Below the pieces are notes generated by a model. The model was not told where the DNA came from and searched no databases. It worked only from the letters and a program-made list of their open reading frames with translations. A DNA stretch of 64,000 nt. Source: Flavobacterium subsaxonicum WB 4.1-42 = DSM 21790 (GTDB lineage Bacteria > Bacteroidota > Bacteroidia > Flavobacteriales > Flavobacteriaceae). The DNA is taken from the NCBI RefSeq assembly GCF_000422725.1, contig NZ_KE383909.1:289230-353229 (forward strand), read 5' to 3'. How positions within the stretch are numbered: position 1 is the first letter of the stretch; every line of letters begins with the position of its first letter. Of this stretch, positions 19,077 to 27,323 are shown piece after piece. The position numbers and the translations under genes are program-made.

Positions 19077-19084
19077 TAGCTTTG
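19077..19084 (+). promoter_or_regulatory. -7 box for the rhomboid gene
   Basis: TAGCTTTG matches TAnnTTTG 20 bp before the ATG at 19105 and lies downstream of an earlier in-frame GTG, so it argues for the shorter start. Confidence 0.5.
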
Positions 19085-19104
19085 TAGACCGAATTTTATA
19101 CAGT

Positions 19105-19755
19105 ATGATGAATTTAAACGATATTGTTTTATACGCAATAATTGGTGTAAATGCTTTAGTAAGCTACAAAGGCTTAAACGACAGGGCTTTTTTTAAAAAA
19201 TACGAATTTCATGTGGGCAGCATTAGGGCCGGCGAGCAATACCGCATGTTTACAAGCGCGTTTTTACACGCCGATTTAATGCACTTTATTTTTAATATGC
19301 TAACGCTTTACTTTTTTGCACCGGTGGTAATAGCCTTTTTGGGGCCGCTTACTTTTTTACTGGTGTATTTTACAAGCCTTATAGCGGGCAGTTTGCTAAC
19401 GCTGTATTTTCATAAAGACGATTACTGGTACCGTGCTATTGGCGCATCGGGCGCAGTAACGGGTGTACTTTACAGCTCCATATTGCTCGATCCAAATGGT
19501 ACTATTTACCTGTATTATTTTATAGAATTACCGGCCTACGTTTTTGGCATTGGGTACATGTTGTACTCCATTTATGGTATGAAGGCCAAAAACGACAACA
19601 TTGGCCACGTGGCACACTTTGGTGGCGCTATTGGCGGGTTTGCAATTACCCTTTCTCGCGAGCCGCACATGCTTCAGGATAATACCTTGATGGTTATATT
19701 GTTAGTTATACCGATAGCTATATTGTTTTATCTGGCAAAAACAAATAAGATCTAA
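19105..19755 (+). CDS. Rhomboid family intramembrane serine protease
   Basis: A 216-residue polytopic membrane protease that cleaves transmembrane substrates. The catalytic serine is in GASGAVTG (about 126-133) and the catalytic histidine in HVAHFGGAIGGF (about 175). Also visible are FTSAFLHADLMHFIFNM, the conserved H/N region of TM2, and about six hydrophobic helices, the minimal rhomboid core. The start codon is ATG at 19105 or 19108; the GTG at 19066 would lie upstream of the -7 box. It stands 60 bp before the SIMPL gene. Confidence 0.92.
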   Translation: MMNLNDIVLYAIIGVNALVSYKGLNDRAFFKKYEFHVGSIRAGEQYRMFTSAFLHADLMHFIFNMLTLYFFAPVVIAFLGPLTFLLVYFTSLIAGSLLTLYFHKDDYWYRAIGASGAVTGVLYSSILLDPNGTIYLYYFIELPAYVFGIGYMLYSIYGMKAKNDNIGHVAHFGGAIGGFAITLSREPHMLQDNTLMVILLVIPIAILFYLAKTNKI

Positions 19756-19766
19756 AATATAAAAAC

Positions 19767-19782
19767 TGGCACGCAATTTGGT
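19767..19782 (+). promoter_or_regulatory. Candidate sigma-54-type promoter
   Basis: TGGCACG-N4-TTGG has the -24/-12 layout of RpoN promoters (TGGCACR-N4-TTGCW) with a single mismatch at the -12 C. It ends 33 bp before the SIMPL ATG, a fitting distance. Confidence 0.45.
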
Positions 19783-19814
19783 TTTCTTACAGAAAATCAT
19801 AACAATCAAACAAG

Positions 19815-20504
19815 ATGAAAAAAATTGCATTAATCGTATTAGTATTTGTTGGCACCCTGGCAAACGCACAGGTGCAGCAAAACCCACAGCCACAAATAAC
19901 CGTTAACGGAGAGGGCAAAATTTTAGTGGCTCCGGACCAGGCCGATATTACTGTGGGCGTTACCAACACCGGCGCCGATGCCAACGAGGTTAAAAAATTA
20001 AATGATGCAGCTATAGATGCTGTTATAAAGTTTTTAAAGGCTCAAAAACTGGCACAAAGCGATTACCAGACGCAAAGGGTAAACCTTAACAAAAACTACG
20101 ACTACACTAAAAAGAAATACAGCTTTGTAGCATCGCAAACCATTGTTATCCATTTAAAAGACCTTGCTAAGTATGATGCGCTTATGATGGGCCTTACCGA
20201 TGCCGGTGTAAATACCATTAACGGTGTTGCGTTTAAAACATCTAAACAGCAGCAGTACGAAAGCGAAGCAAGGGTTAAGGCTGTTGCCGATGCCCAGAAA
20301 AAAGCGACTGATTATACTACTGCTTTGGGTCAGAAATTAGGTAAAGCGATTACAGTTACAGATAATAGCCAGACGTATTACCCACAGCCGATGATGCGCA
20401 CTGCAATGCTTAAAACCGAAATGGCCGATATGCCACAGGAAACGCTTGCTATTGGCGAGATAGAAATTACTGCCAATGTAAACATAAGCTTTGCGCTGAA
20501 TTAA
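19815..20504 (+). CDS. SIMPL-domain (DUF541) periplasmic protein
   Basis: A 229-residue exported protein with a signal peptide (MKKIALIVLVFVGTLANAQ) and a single SIMPL/DUF541 domain over the rest: ITVNGEGKILVAPDQADITVGV at the start (shown for position, about 27-47), then repeated Ala/Asp-rich helices (DAAIDAVIKFLKAQKL, AVADAQKKATDYTTALGQKL) and IGEIEITANVNISFAL at the end. Proteins of this family are periplasmic or surface-located and have been linked to oxidative stress; the molecular function is not settled. It may be transcribed from its own sigma-54-like promoter. Confidence 0.9.
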   Translation: MKKIALIVLVFVGTLANAQVQQNPQPQITVNGEGKILVAPDQADITVGVTNTGADANEVKKLNDAAIDAVIKFLKAQKLAQSDYQTQRVNLNKNYDYTKKKYSFVASQTIVIHLKDLAKYDALMMGLTDAGVNTINGVAFKTSKQQQYESEARVKAVADAQKKATDYTTALGQKLGKAITVTDNSQTYYPQPMMRTAMLKTEMADMPQETLAIGEIEITANVNISFALN

Positions 20505-20526
20505 TTAGAGTTCTTAAAATATACAG

Positions 20527-20555
20527 AAGCCCCGAACCGATTGGTTTGGGGTTTT
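20527..20555 (+). terminator. Rho-independent terminator of the SIMPL gene
   Basis: Stem CCCCGAACC / GGTTTGGGG (one G-T pair) with a GATT loop and a TTTTG tail, about 25 bp after the stop. Confidence 0.85.
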
Positions 20556-20767
20556 GTGTTTTAAGGCAGTTAAGCAATATTATAATTAGACAATTAGCAA
20601 CTAAAATGGTATATACTATTAATACTCTATTTCGTGCTTATGGCAAATTGTAACGATATATCGTTATTATCTAAATTGCTTTTTTAGTGTAAGTTGTTGT
20701 AATATATCGGTTTAGCCGGTTGGTACATGGCTTGATGTAGTACTACTGAACTTTAACTAAGAAAACA

Positions 20768-21601
20768 ATGAAAGCCTTACAAACACAAACCGGAATAGAA
20801 ATTAATACCCTGCAATCTTTTTATGGTATTTCGCAACCCGTAAAAGCGGCATCTTACCTAATACTATGGAGCAAAGAAGGTACTGGCAGCATAACCGTTG
20901 ACACCGAACAATATTCTTTAAATAACGATACCTTATATTGCATTCGTCCCGGGCAATTGTACAGCTTTGATGCCGGTTTTAATGCATCGGGCTATATAAT
21001 TGAGTTCAGTGCGTTTTTTTTGTTTCCGTTAGGCGAGAATACCCAGTTGCTTAAAAACTCCGGCCTGTTTGATGTAAAGGGGTCTAACCCGGTAATAGTA
21101 TCTGATGATGATAAGCAGTTTGAGCATTTATTGCTGGATATTGTAAAAGAATTTTCGGGAAGCAATGCCACATATAAGTTAGAAGTACTGCGTGCTTTGA
21201 TAAAGGTTTTAATTATTCAGCTAAGCCGTAGCTTAGAGTTGTTTGATACAGCCGCTACAGTTCAGGACGATGATGCCGACTTTGTAAATACTTTTTTGGA
21301 AATGGTAGAGAACAACTTCCTGCAAATGAAAAAAGTATCAGACTACGCCGCTATGCTTTGCATTGCACCAAATTACCTGAATATTAAGGTTAAAAAAGTA
21401 TCGGGCCATACGGCGAGCTACCACATACAGCAATGTATTTTAATGGAGGCTAAACGTAAAGCCAAATGGGAGGGTATGGGCCTTAAGCAAATTGCCTACC
21501 ATTTAGGGTATGATGATATTGCCCACTTTAGTAAATTCTTCAAGAAAACGGCTGGCATAAGTTTTTCAGGGTTTAAGAAAACCGCCTATGCCATGATATA
21601 G
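20768..21601 (+). CDS. AraC family transcriptional regulator
   Basis: A 277-residue cytoplasmic regulator with an N-terminal cupin-like sensing domain (about 25-105; YCIRPGQLYSFDAG) and a C-terminal AraC double HTH (about 175-275): YAAMLCIAPNYLNIKVKKVSG for the first and GLKQIAYHLGYDDIAHFSKFF, KKTAGISFSGFKK for the second. The YH-LGY-D--HFS-FFK pattern is the AraC signature. It is convergent with the porin of the adjacent DoxX/porin pair (3 bp between stops) and may control that pair, or the divergent dehydrogenase operon; this is inferred from position only. Confidence 0.9.
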   Translation: MKALQTQTGIEINTLQSFYGISQPVKAASYLILWSKEGTGSITVDTEQYSLNNDTLYCIRPGQLYSFDAGFNASGYIIEFSAFFLFPLGENTQLLKNSGLFDVKGSNPVIVSDDDKQFEHLLLDIVKEFSGSNATYKLEVLRALIKVLIIQLSRSLELFDTAATVQDDDADFVNTFLEMVENNFLQMKKVSDYAAMLCIAPNYLNIKVKKVSGHTASYHIQQCILMEAKRKAKWEGMGLKQIAYHLGYDDIAHFSKFFKKTAGISFSGFKKTAYAMI

Positions 21602-21604
21602 CTG

Positions 21605-22978
21605 TCAGAATTTAAATTGGGCGGTAACGGCAGTAAAGTAAACATTTTTACCTGGGCTTGACTGTTTTAAGTAATCGCCGGGGGCAAACCAGGTGCCCTC
21701 AAGAGTAAAAGACAGAAAATCATTAGCTGTATAATCAAAGTTGGCAGCCAGTTGCGTTCCCGTATAAGCATTGTTATTAGCTGCACCATAATAGATTAGC
21801 GAAAGATTGGGCGCATAAATACCGTCGTTTTTACTCATTCTCCAAAAGAAATCACAGTCGGTTGTAAGGCTTAGGTCGGGCAGTAGCTGAAGCTGGATAG
21901 AGGGATGCAGGTCGATCATGTTCGAGGGACCAACAAGCGCCGCCAAACCAAAGTAAGCACCACGCGGAAACAGCGGATTAAAGGTCTCAACAGTGCCATC
22001 GCCATAGTTTCGGTTACCCGAAATTGCCTCTGTTTTAAGGCTAAAGGTGGGTTTAAATTTAATATTCTCAAACCTGTAGGCTGTGTTAGATGATACCGTC
22101 CACGCCATAATATTTGCCGCACCTAATTTACCAAACTGATACAAGCCTTCAAAATCATAAGTAAAATTGCCTTTGCTTTTCCAAATCCGTGTACCCAAAG
22201 AGTGCCGGCGTTCTTTGCCCTGTCCATCGTCTAAAACGGTGTTGCGTTTCCATAATCCCAAATAGTACAGGTCGATATTATGAAGTACCGGGACGGCGTT
22301 AAATGTGCTGTAACTACCCCACAGTTTGGTATTTTTATTAAAATGGTCGTTAAAAATTTCGGGCCTGTTAACTACGGGGTGCGTATAAAAAGCATCGGTC
22401 TTAAAGTTTTTGCGTTTAAGCATTGCTTTTACGCCATCAAAAGCTAAACGGTTGTTAGGCCCTTCGCGAACGGCAATTATGCGCTGCGAGCCGTAAAGCA
22501 TCTCCTGCCTGCCTGCCCTTAAAATCAGCGATTCACTTTCTTTACCGTACAGGTTAGCATCAAAAAAAAGCTGGTGCACATCTAATACATTTTGGTCTAC
22601 CGGGCTTGGGTCTATACGGCCATCGGCAAGGCTGCTCTGCAACTGAAAGAATGCCCTAAAATGGCTACCCACCTTAAGATCGGTATGGAAAAGGTAGCGC
22701 GTTAAAACATACCCATCGTTATCTTTAGGTGCATCGCCCCAGTTTTCGTTCTTAAAATACTGGTACTGGTAACGCACCTCGCCACCAGCCGAAATATAAG
22801 TGCTGCCATCGCTGCTTAGGGGAGTGTACTTTAATTTTTTGTACCAGGTTTTGGCGGAGTCTTTTTTTAAGTACGAAAAGTCATCATCATACCGTAACTT
22901 TTGAAAGTTAACCGACTGCTGTGCTTTTACCGCGAAAACAAAAACCAAAAGTGAAAATATGAGGCAAAACCTTTTCAT
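21605..22978 (-). CDS. Alginate-export-type outer-membrane porin
   Basis: A 457-residue outer-membrane barrel of the alginate_exp family. It has a signal peptide ending AVKAQ, followed by LSSDGSTYISAGGEVRYQYQYF, ENWGD, YVLTRYLFHTDLKVGSHFRAFFQLQSS, DGRIDPSPVDQNVLDVHQLFFDA and RAGRQEMLYGSQRIIAVREGPNNRLAFDG, all characteristic of AlgE-like proteins. The name is a family label: related proteins in Bacteroidota occur far from alginate genes. It starts 2 bp after the DoxX stop, so both are translated from one message. Confidence 0.88.
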   Translation of the reverse strand: MKRFCLIFSLLVFVFAVKAQQSVNFQKLRYDDDFSYLKKDSAKTWYKKLKYTPLSSDGSTYISAGGEVRYQYQYFKNENWGDAPKDNDGYVLTRYLFHTDLKVGSHFRAFFQLQSSLADGRIDPSPVDQNVLDVHQLFFDANLYGKESESLILRAGRQEMLYGSQRIIAVREGPNNRLAFDGVKAMLKRKNFKTDAFYTHPVVNRPEIFNDHFNKNTKLWGSYSTFNAVPVLHNIDLYYLGLWKRNTVLDDGQGKERRHSLGTRIWKSKGNFTYDFEGLYQFGKLGAANIMAWTVSSNTAYRFENIKFKPTFSLKTEAISGNRNYGDGTVETFNPLFPRGAYFGLAALVGPSNMIDLHPSIQLQLLPDLSLTTDCDFFWRMSKNDGIYAPNLSLIYYGAANNNAYTGTQLAANFDYTANDFLSFTLEGTWFAPGDYLKQSSPGKNVYFTAVTAQFKF

Positions 22979-22980
22979 AA

Positions 22981-23412
22981 TTACTTAATTTTTGAGGTTA
23001 TGTAATTATCTAAAGAATACTTGCCGCCGCCTAAAAGTGCAATTAAAAGCATCGAAACACTAAACATAAAAGGTATGTCGCGCTCAATAAGCGAGTCGCT
23101 GCCGTGCATTACAAAATAGCCTGTTGCGGTTACGGCTAAGGCCGGCAGGGCAGCTGCCCTTGTAAATAGCCCAAGTACTACAAACACAGGCAAAAACACA
23201 TTGGCCGCTATGGCAAAGGCGCTGTTAAAGGCTTCGGGGAAACCGAGCGGGTTGGGTATAACTTCGGCTACAGCCACACCGATACCCAGTTTTTTAAGTC
23301 CGTGTACTACAATAAGTTCCGTTGCAACGGCAACCCTGAAAAATAGTATAGCAAAGTTATAAAGTGGCGTGCCAAGGTCGGATTGCAGTATTTGTATGAT
23401 AATTTTTTTCAT
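22981..23412 (-). CDS. DoxX family membrane protein
   Basis: A 143-residue four-helix membrane protein of the DoxX family. Visible features are FRVAVATELIVVHGLKKLG (first helix with the family His-Gly), VFLPVFVVLGLFTRAAALPAL, VTATGYFVMHG and FSVSMLLIALLGGGKYSLD near the end. The biochemical role of such small DoxX proteins is unclear; quinone-linked redox and stress functions have been proposed. It heads a two-gene unit with the alginate-export-type porin and has one of the best promoters in the window. Confidence 0.88.
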   Translation of the reverse strand: MKKIIIQILQSDLGTPLYNFAILFFRVAVATELIVVHGLKKLGIGVAVAEVIPNPLGFPEAFNSAFAIAANVFLPVFVVLGLFTRAAALPALAVTATGYFVMHGSDSLIERDIPFMFSVSMLLIALLGGGKYSLDNYITSKIK

Positions 23413-23483
23413 GATAACTAAAGTGTTTATTTATTACCGTAATTTTATATAGCTGTTTGATTTTGAATGTAGCTAACAGCATA

Positions 23484-23514
23484 CAAAGTTATACTGACAG
23501 TCAGGCGGGTACAA
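23484..23514 (-). promoter_or_regulatory. Full flavobacterial promoter for doxX-porin
   Basis: On the minus strand it reads TTG-N20-TAACTTTG, an exact -33/-7 match with correct spacing. Transcription should start near 23477, giving a leader of about 65 nt. Confidence 0.65.
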
Positions 23515-23662
23515 TTGATAAATAGCAACAAAAATTGTATAAATTATTTATTAAGGGATATATAACGATGGAATTTATGGTATGTCGAATATTTACAAGT
23601 ATTTGATTTAAATCTACAACTATAATCGCAGATATATAGCCAACTTTGTAGTAACGCTATTG

Positions 23663-23675
23663 AGGTAATTTACCT
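23663..23675. promoter_or_regulatory. 13-bp perfect palindrome, possible operator
   Basis: AGGTAA-T-TTACCT is a perfect odd palindrome 51 bp upstream of the dehydrogenase ATG, in the shared promoter region. It could be a regulator site; no direct evidence. Confidence 0.35.
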
Positions 23676-23725
23676 ACAAATGGCGTAAACAAGTTTATAA
23701 TTTCAAATTAAAAAAGACAATTAGC

Positions 23726-24583
23726 ATGTCAGCAATACAACAAAAAATAGGCTGGATAGGCCTTGGTAATATGGGTAAACCTATGGTACTTAACCTTATT
23801 AAAGCAGGTTTTGATGTAACCGTTTATAATAGGAGCAGTAGTAAAACCCAATATTTTAAAGATAATAACATACCTGTTAGCCCCGATGTAAAGAGCCTTG
23901 TAGAGACATCGGATATTATATTTACAATAGTTACTAACGATGCTGCCGTACAGGCAATATATGATGAAGTACTATTAGTAGAAAGCCTTGTTGGCAAACT
24001 GTTTATAGATATGAGCACCATATCTAAAGATGTATCGGTAAAAACGGCACAGGCATTAGAGCAAAAAGGTGCCGGCCTTATAGATGCTCCTGTTGCGGGC
24101 AGCACCACACCGGCGGCAGAAGGAACGCTGATTATCATGGCAGGCGGTAAGCGGGAGCATGTAGAAAGGGCTAAGCCTTACCTGGAAAAATTGGGTAAAT
24201 CGGTAAAATATCTGGGAGATAATGGCGCGGGTCTATCGGCTAAGCTATCAGTTAACTACTTTATTTCTATTTTATACCAGGGGCTGGCAGAAACCATTCT
24301 TTTTGCCGAAGCAAACGGAATTTCGAGAGAAAATATGCTCGAAATTATTAACGAGAGTGCCAGTGGCAGCGGGGCAACTAAAGTTAAAACGCCATTGTTG
24401 GTGCAGGAAAAATACAGTCCCACTTTTGCATTAAACCTGATGCTTAAAGACATACTGCTGGCAAAAGACAGCGGTGCTAACTTTCCGTTTACCAGCGTTC
24501 TTGTTGATACTTATGGCGCAGCAAGCCAGGAAGGCTTTGGCGAAAATGATGTAATAGGAATTATTGAATATCTTAAAAAATAA
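23726..24583 (+). CDS. NAD(P)-dependent beta-hydroxyacid dehydrogenase
   Basis: A 285-residue cytoplasmic oxidoreductase of the 3-hydroxyisobutyrate dehydrogenase/GlxR family. The N-terminal Rossmann motif is IGWIGLGNMGKPMVLNL (GxGxxG, about 8-24). DAPVAGSTTPAAEGTL matches the substrate-binding loop and GAGLSAKLSVNYF the catalytic-lysine helix, with the lysine at about 169. NRSSS after beta2 suggests NADP preference, because an Arg replaces the usual Asp. It is followed 11 bp later by an aldo/keto reductase gene, so the two reductases probably act together on small carbonyl compounds; the exact substrate is unknown. Confidence 0.88.
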   Translation: MSAIQQKIGWIGLGNMGKPMVLNLIKAGFDVTVYNRSSSKTQYFKDNNIPVSPDVKSLVETSDIIFTIVTNDAAVQAIYDEVLLVESLVGKLFIDMSTISKDVSVKTAQALEQKGAGLIDAPVAGSTTPAAEGTLIIMAGGKREHVERAKPYLEKLGKSVKYLGDNGAGLSAKLSVNYFISILYQGLAETILFAEANGISRENMLEIINESASGSGATKVKTPLLVQEKYSPTFALNLMLKDILLAKDSGANFPFTSVLVDTYGAASQEGFGENDVIGIIEYLKK

Positions 24584-24594
24584 ATTTTAATAAT

Positions 24595-25635
24595 ATGGAA
24601 TACAGACAACTGGGCGCATCCGGACTTCAGGTTCCGGTGTTAAGTTTTGGAACAGCTACTTTTGGCGGTAGCAACGAATTTTTTAAAGCATGGGGCAGTA
24701 CGCAGGCTGAAGAAGCCAAGCGACTGATTGATATATGTATGGAGGCCGGCGTTAACCTTTTTGATACCGCCGATATTTATTCAGACGGTTTGGCCGAAGA
24801 GGTTTTGGGTAAGGCCATTGCAGGGCATAATCGCGATAAACTGCTAATTTCTACCAAAGCTACATTTACTTTTGGCGATGCCCCTAACAACCAGGGATCG
24901 TCTCGCCATCATTTACTTAAGCAAATAGAAGGCAGCCTTAAAAGGCTGGGTACCGATTATATAGATATTTATCACATGCATGGCTTTGATGGCAATACGC
25001 CGGTAGAAGAAACCCTTCGCACCCTCGATGATTTGGTGCAGAGCGGCAAGGTACGCTACATTGCTGCCTCTAATTTTTCGGGCTGGCATTTAATGAAATC
25101 GGAGGCGGTATCAGAAAAATACGGATGGAACCGTTATGTAGCCCACCAGGTATATTATTCGCTTACTAACAGGGAGTATGAGTGGGAGCTGATGCCACTT
25201 GGCATTGATAAAAAAATAGGTGCTATTGTTTGGAGTCCGCTTGCCGGCGGCCGTCTTGGCGGTAAATTTAGTCGCACCAAAGACTGGCCCGATAGTGGCC
25301 GTGTAATTGGCGGTGGTAGCCCGGTACCGGAATCGGCAGTTGAGAAGGAACATCTTTTTAAAATTACCGATGCCCTGGAAGCTGTAGCCGAAGAAACCGG
25401 CAAAACCGTACCGCAGGTAGCTATAAACTGGCTGCTACAAAGGCCAACGGTTTCCAGCATTATTATTGGCGCAAGAACTGAAGAGCAGCTTAAGCAAAAC
25501 CTTGAAGCTGTAGGGTGGAACCTTACTACAGAGCAGGTTAAAAAACTGGACGCTGCCAGCGAGATACCGCCAATATACCCGTACTGGCACCAAAGGCAGA
25601 ATTTAACTTTAAATCCGCCGCCTGTTTTTTACTAA
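24595..25635 (+). CDS. Aldo/keto reductase
   Basis: A 346-residue cytoplasmic NADPH-dependent reductase with the AKR (beta/alpha)8 fold. It starts MEYRQLGASGLQVPVLSFGT, then has NLFDTADIYSDGLAEEVLG (catalytic Asp and Tyr), LISTKATF (catalytic Lys), DYIDIYHMHGFD (catalytic His) and GKVRYIAASNFSGWHL. The C-terminal cofactor-binding part has SSIIIGARTEEQLKQNLEA. The protein resembles the YajO/YghZ-like subgroup by its GGSNEFFKAWGS insertion. It is second in a two-gene operon and is closed by a strong terminator. Confidence 0.92.
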   Translation: MEYRQLGASGLQVPVLSFGTATFGGSNEFFKAWGSTQAEEAKRLIDICMEAGVNLFDTADIYSDGLAEEVLGKAIAGHNRDKLLISTKATFTFGDAPNNQGSSRHHLLKQIEGSLKRLGTDYIDIYHMHGFDGNTPVEETLRTLDDLVQSGKVRYIAASNFSGWHLMKSEAVSEKYGWNRYVAHQVYYSLTNREYEWELMPLGIDKKIGAIVWSPLAGGRLGGKFSRTKDWPDSGRVIGGGSPVPESAVEKEHLFKITDALEAVAEETGKTVPQVAINWLLQRPTVSSIIIGARTEEQLKQNLEAVGWNLTTEQVKKLDAASEIPPIYPYWHQRQNLTLNPPPVFY

Positions 25636-25649
25636 TCAGATAGTATATT

Positions 25650-25680
25650 AAACCCGTTTAGAAGCATTTTAAACGGGTTT
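25650..25680 (+). terminator. Rho-independent terminator
   Basis: An 11-bp perfect stem (AAACCCGTTTA / TAAACGGGTTT) with a 9-nt loop and a TTTTTG tail, 15 bp after the aldo/keto reductase stop. Confidence 0.88.
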
Positions 25681-25750
25681 TTGCATTAAATGGCTTACTT
25701 GGATTTGTAGCACGAAATTTGAATAGTAATAATAAACAAATGGTAGTAAA

Positions 25751-26740
25751 ATGCTGAAGTGGATAGACATAGTTAAGTTTATTAATAACGGTAACCCTGT
25801 GCCCGACCGCCGGGTAGAGAAAACCGATGCCCAGTGGGTATTGCTCTTAGAACCTGAGCAGTTTAGGGTTACAAGAAAAAAGGGAACAGAACGGGCTTTT
25901 AGTTCGGAGATGTGTTCGTATTTCGAACCCGGAAAATATGCCTGCATATGCTGTGGTACCCTATTGTTTGACAGTGCCCAGAAGTTTGAAAGCGGTACAG
26001 GGTGGCCATCGTTTACACAGCCGGTAAAGCAAAATGCTGTTGCCTATCATAAAGATATTAGTTTTGGCAATGTACGTGTAGAGGCCTTATGCGCTACCTG
26101 CGATGCACATTTGGGGCACGTTTTTCCGGATGGGCCACAACCGGGCGGGCTACGGTATTGCATGAATGCCGTTGCTCTTAAAAAAGTAGAGAGCACCGAA
26201 AGGAAAGCTACTTTTGGCGGTGGCTGTTTTTGGTGTACCGAAGCCATTTTTAAGCTGCTTAAAGGTGTGGTTGCTGTAGAGAGCGGTTATAGCGGTGGCA
26301 AAATAGCCAACCCTACTTATAAAGAGGTGGGTAGCGGTAAAACAGGCCATGCCGAGGTTATTGAGGTAACGTACAATCCGGCAGAGATATCTTATGATGA
26401 ACTGTTGCGCGTTCACCTGAGTACACACAACCCTACGGTGCTGAATGACCAGGGAACTGAAATTGGTACACAGTATCGAAGCATTATCTTTTACAGATCT
26501 GAAGAAGAAAAAGCTATGGCGTTAAAGATTTTGGATGATGTGCAACAATTGTATAATCAGCTTGTTGTAACGCAACTGGAACCGTTCGAGTATTTTTATA
26601 AAGCCGAAGACTACCACCAGGATTATTTTAATAAAAACCCCGATGCCGGCTATTGCCAGGCAATGATTGTACCTAAGCTTGAAGGGTTTAAAGAACTTTA
26701 TAAAGATAAGCTACAACCTAATTTGCAAGCAAATGATTAA
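25751..26740 (+). CDS. msrBA: Fused peptide-methionine sulfoxide reductase MsrB-MsrA
   Basis: A 329-residue cytoplasmic enzyme repairing both epimers of methionine sulfoxide. The N-terminal MsrB domain (about 15-145) has two zinc CxxC pairs (CICC near 57, CATC near 117), FESGTGWPSF and the catalytic cysteine in LRYCMNAVALKK. The C-terminal MsrA domain (about 155-320) has GGGCFWCTE with the catalytic cysteine, SGYSGG, GHAEVIEVTYNP and GTQYRSIIFY, with a resolving-cysteine candidate in AGYCQAM. The order is MsrB then MsrA. There is no signal peptide. It overlaps the next msrA-like gene by 8 bp, implying translational coupling. Confidence 0.95.
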   Translation: MLKWIDIVKFINNGNPVPDRRVEKTDAQWVLLLEPEQFRVTRKKGTERAFSSEMCSYFEPGKYACICCGTLLFDSAQKFESGTGWPSFTQPVKQNAVAYHKDISFGNVRVEALCATCDAHLGHVFPDGPQPGGLRYCMNAVALKKVESTERKATFGGGCFWCTEAIFKLLKGVVAVESGYSGGKIANPTYKEVGSGKTGHAEVIEVTYNPAEISYDELLRVHLSTHNPTVLNDQGTEIGTQYRSIIFYRSEEEKAMALKILDDVQQLYNQLVVTQLEPFEYFYKAEDYHQDYFNKNPDAGYCQAMIVPKLEGFKELYKDKLQPNLQAND

Positions 26741-27236
26741 AAAAGCAGGGTTTGGGGGTGGCTGCCATTGGTGTACCGAAGCTGTTTTTGCAGCCCTTAA
26801 AGGCGTACTATCGGTACAGCAGGGCTGGATAGCTTCTGATGGTGAGAACGACTTCTTTTCTGAGGGTGTGATGATCGAATTTGATACCCAAATAATTTCG
26901 TATGAGGTGCTTATAGCCATCCATCTGCACACGCACAGCGCAACATCGCAGCATTCGATGCGGGGCAAGTACCGGTCGGCAGTTTACACGTTTTCTGATG
27001 CAGATATTGCTGTTGCTCAACAGGCTATTAATAAACTGCAAAAAGACTTTGAGCAACCCATTATAACTAAAGTACTACCTTATGCCGACTTTAAGCTCAA
27101 CCGCGAAGATTCGCTTAACTATTATTTTAGCGATCCAGGCAGGCCATTTTGCGAAACGTACATCAACCCTAAGTTGAAGTTATTATTAGAGCAATTTTCG
27201 GAGGTTACAGATAGCTCAAAATTAGGGCATTTGTAA
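26733..27236 (+). CDS. Divergent MsrA-like protein
   Basis: A 167-residue MsrA paralogue whose ATG overlaps the end of msrBA (ATGATTAA). I chose this ATG over the longer frame because homology starts at once with KAGFGGGCHWCTEAVFAALKG. Compared with the MsrA domain next door, the catalytic cysteine is kept but the following Phe is His (GCHW for GCFW), the SGYSGG and TGHAE loops are shortened (an E in FSEGVMIEFD still aligns), and the DxGTQYRS motif is SMRGKYRS, lacking the Asp. A late Cys (RPFCETYI) remains. It may reduce a different substrate or act with MsrBA; activity is uncertain. Confidence 0.82.
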   Translation: MIKKAGFGGGCHWCTEAVFAALKGVLSVQQGWIASDGENDFFSEGVMIEFDTQIISYEVLIAIHLHTHSATSQHSMRGKYRSAVYTFSDADIAVAQQAINKLQKDFEQPIITKVLPYADFKLNREDSLNYYFSDPGRPFCETYINPKLKLLLEQFSEVTDSSKLGHL

Positions 27237-27248
27237 ATAGGTATAAAT

Positions 27249-27276
27249 AAAAACCACTGATTTATCAGTGGTTTTT
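27249..27276. terminator. Bidirectional terminator
   Basis: A 12-bp perfect stem (AAAAACCACTGA / TCAGTGGTTTTT) with a TTTA loop between the msrA-like gene and the convergent T9SS gene. Confidence 0.9.
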
Positions 27277-27323
27277 ATTTTTTAAATAACTAATTATTAG
27301 GTATTTATGTATTTAGGTAATTG

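Larger units (their letters stand above)
23413..23725. other. Divergent promoter region
   Basis: 313 bp between divergent genes without a coding frame. It contains the doxX promoter (23484-23514) and a 13-bp palindrome (23663-23675). Confidence 0.6.
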
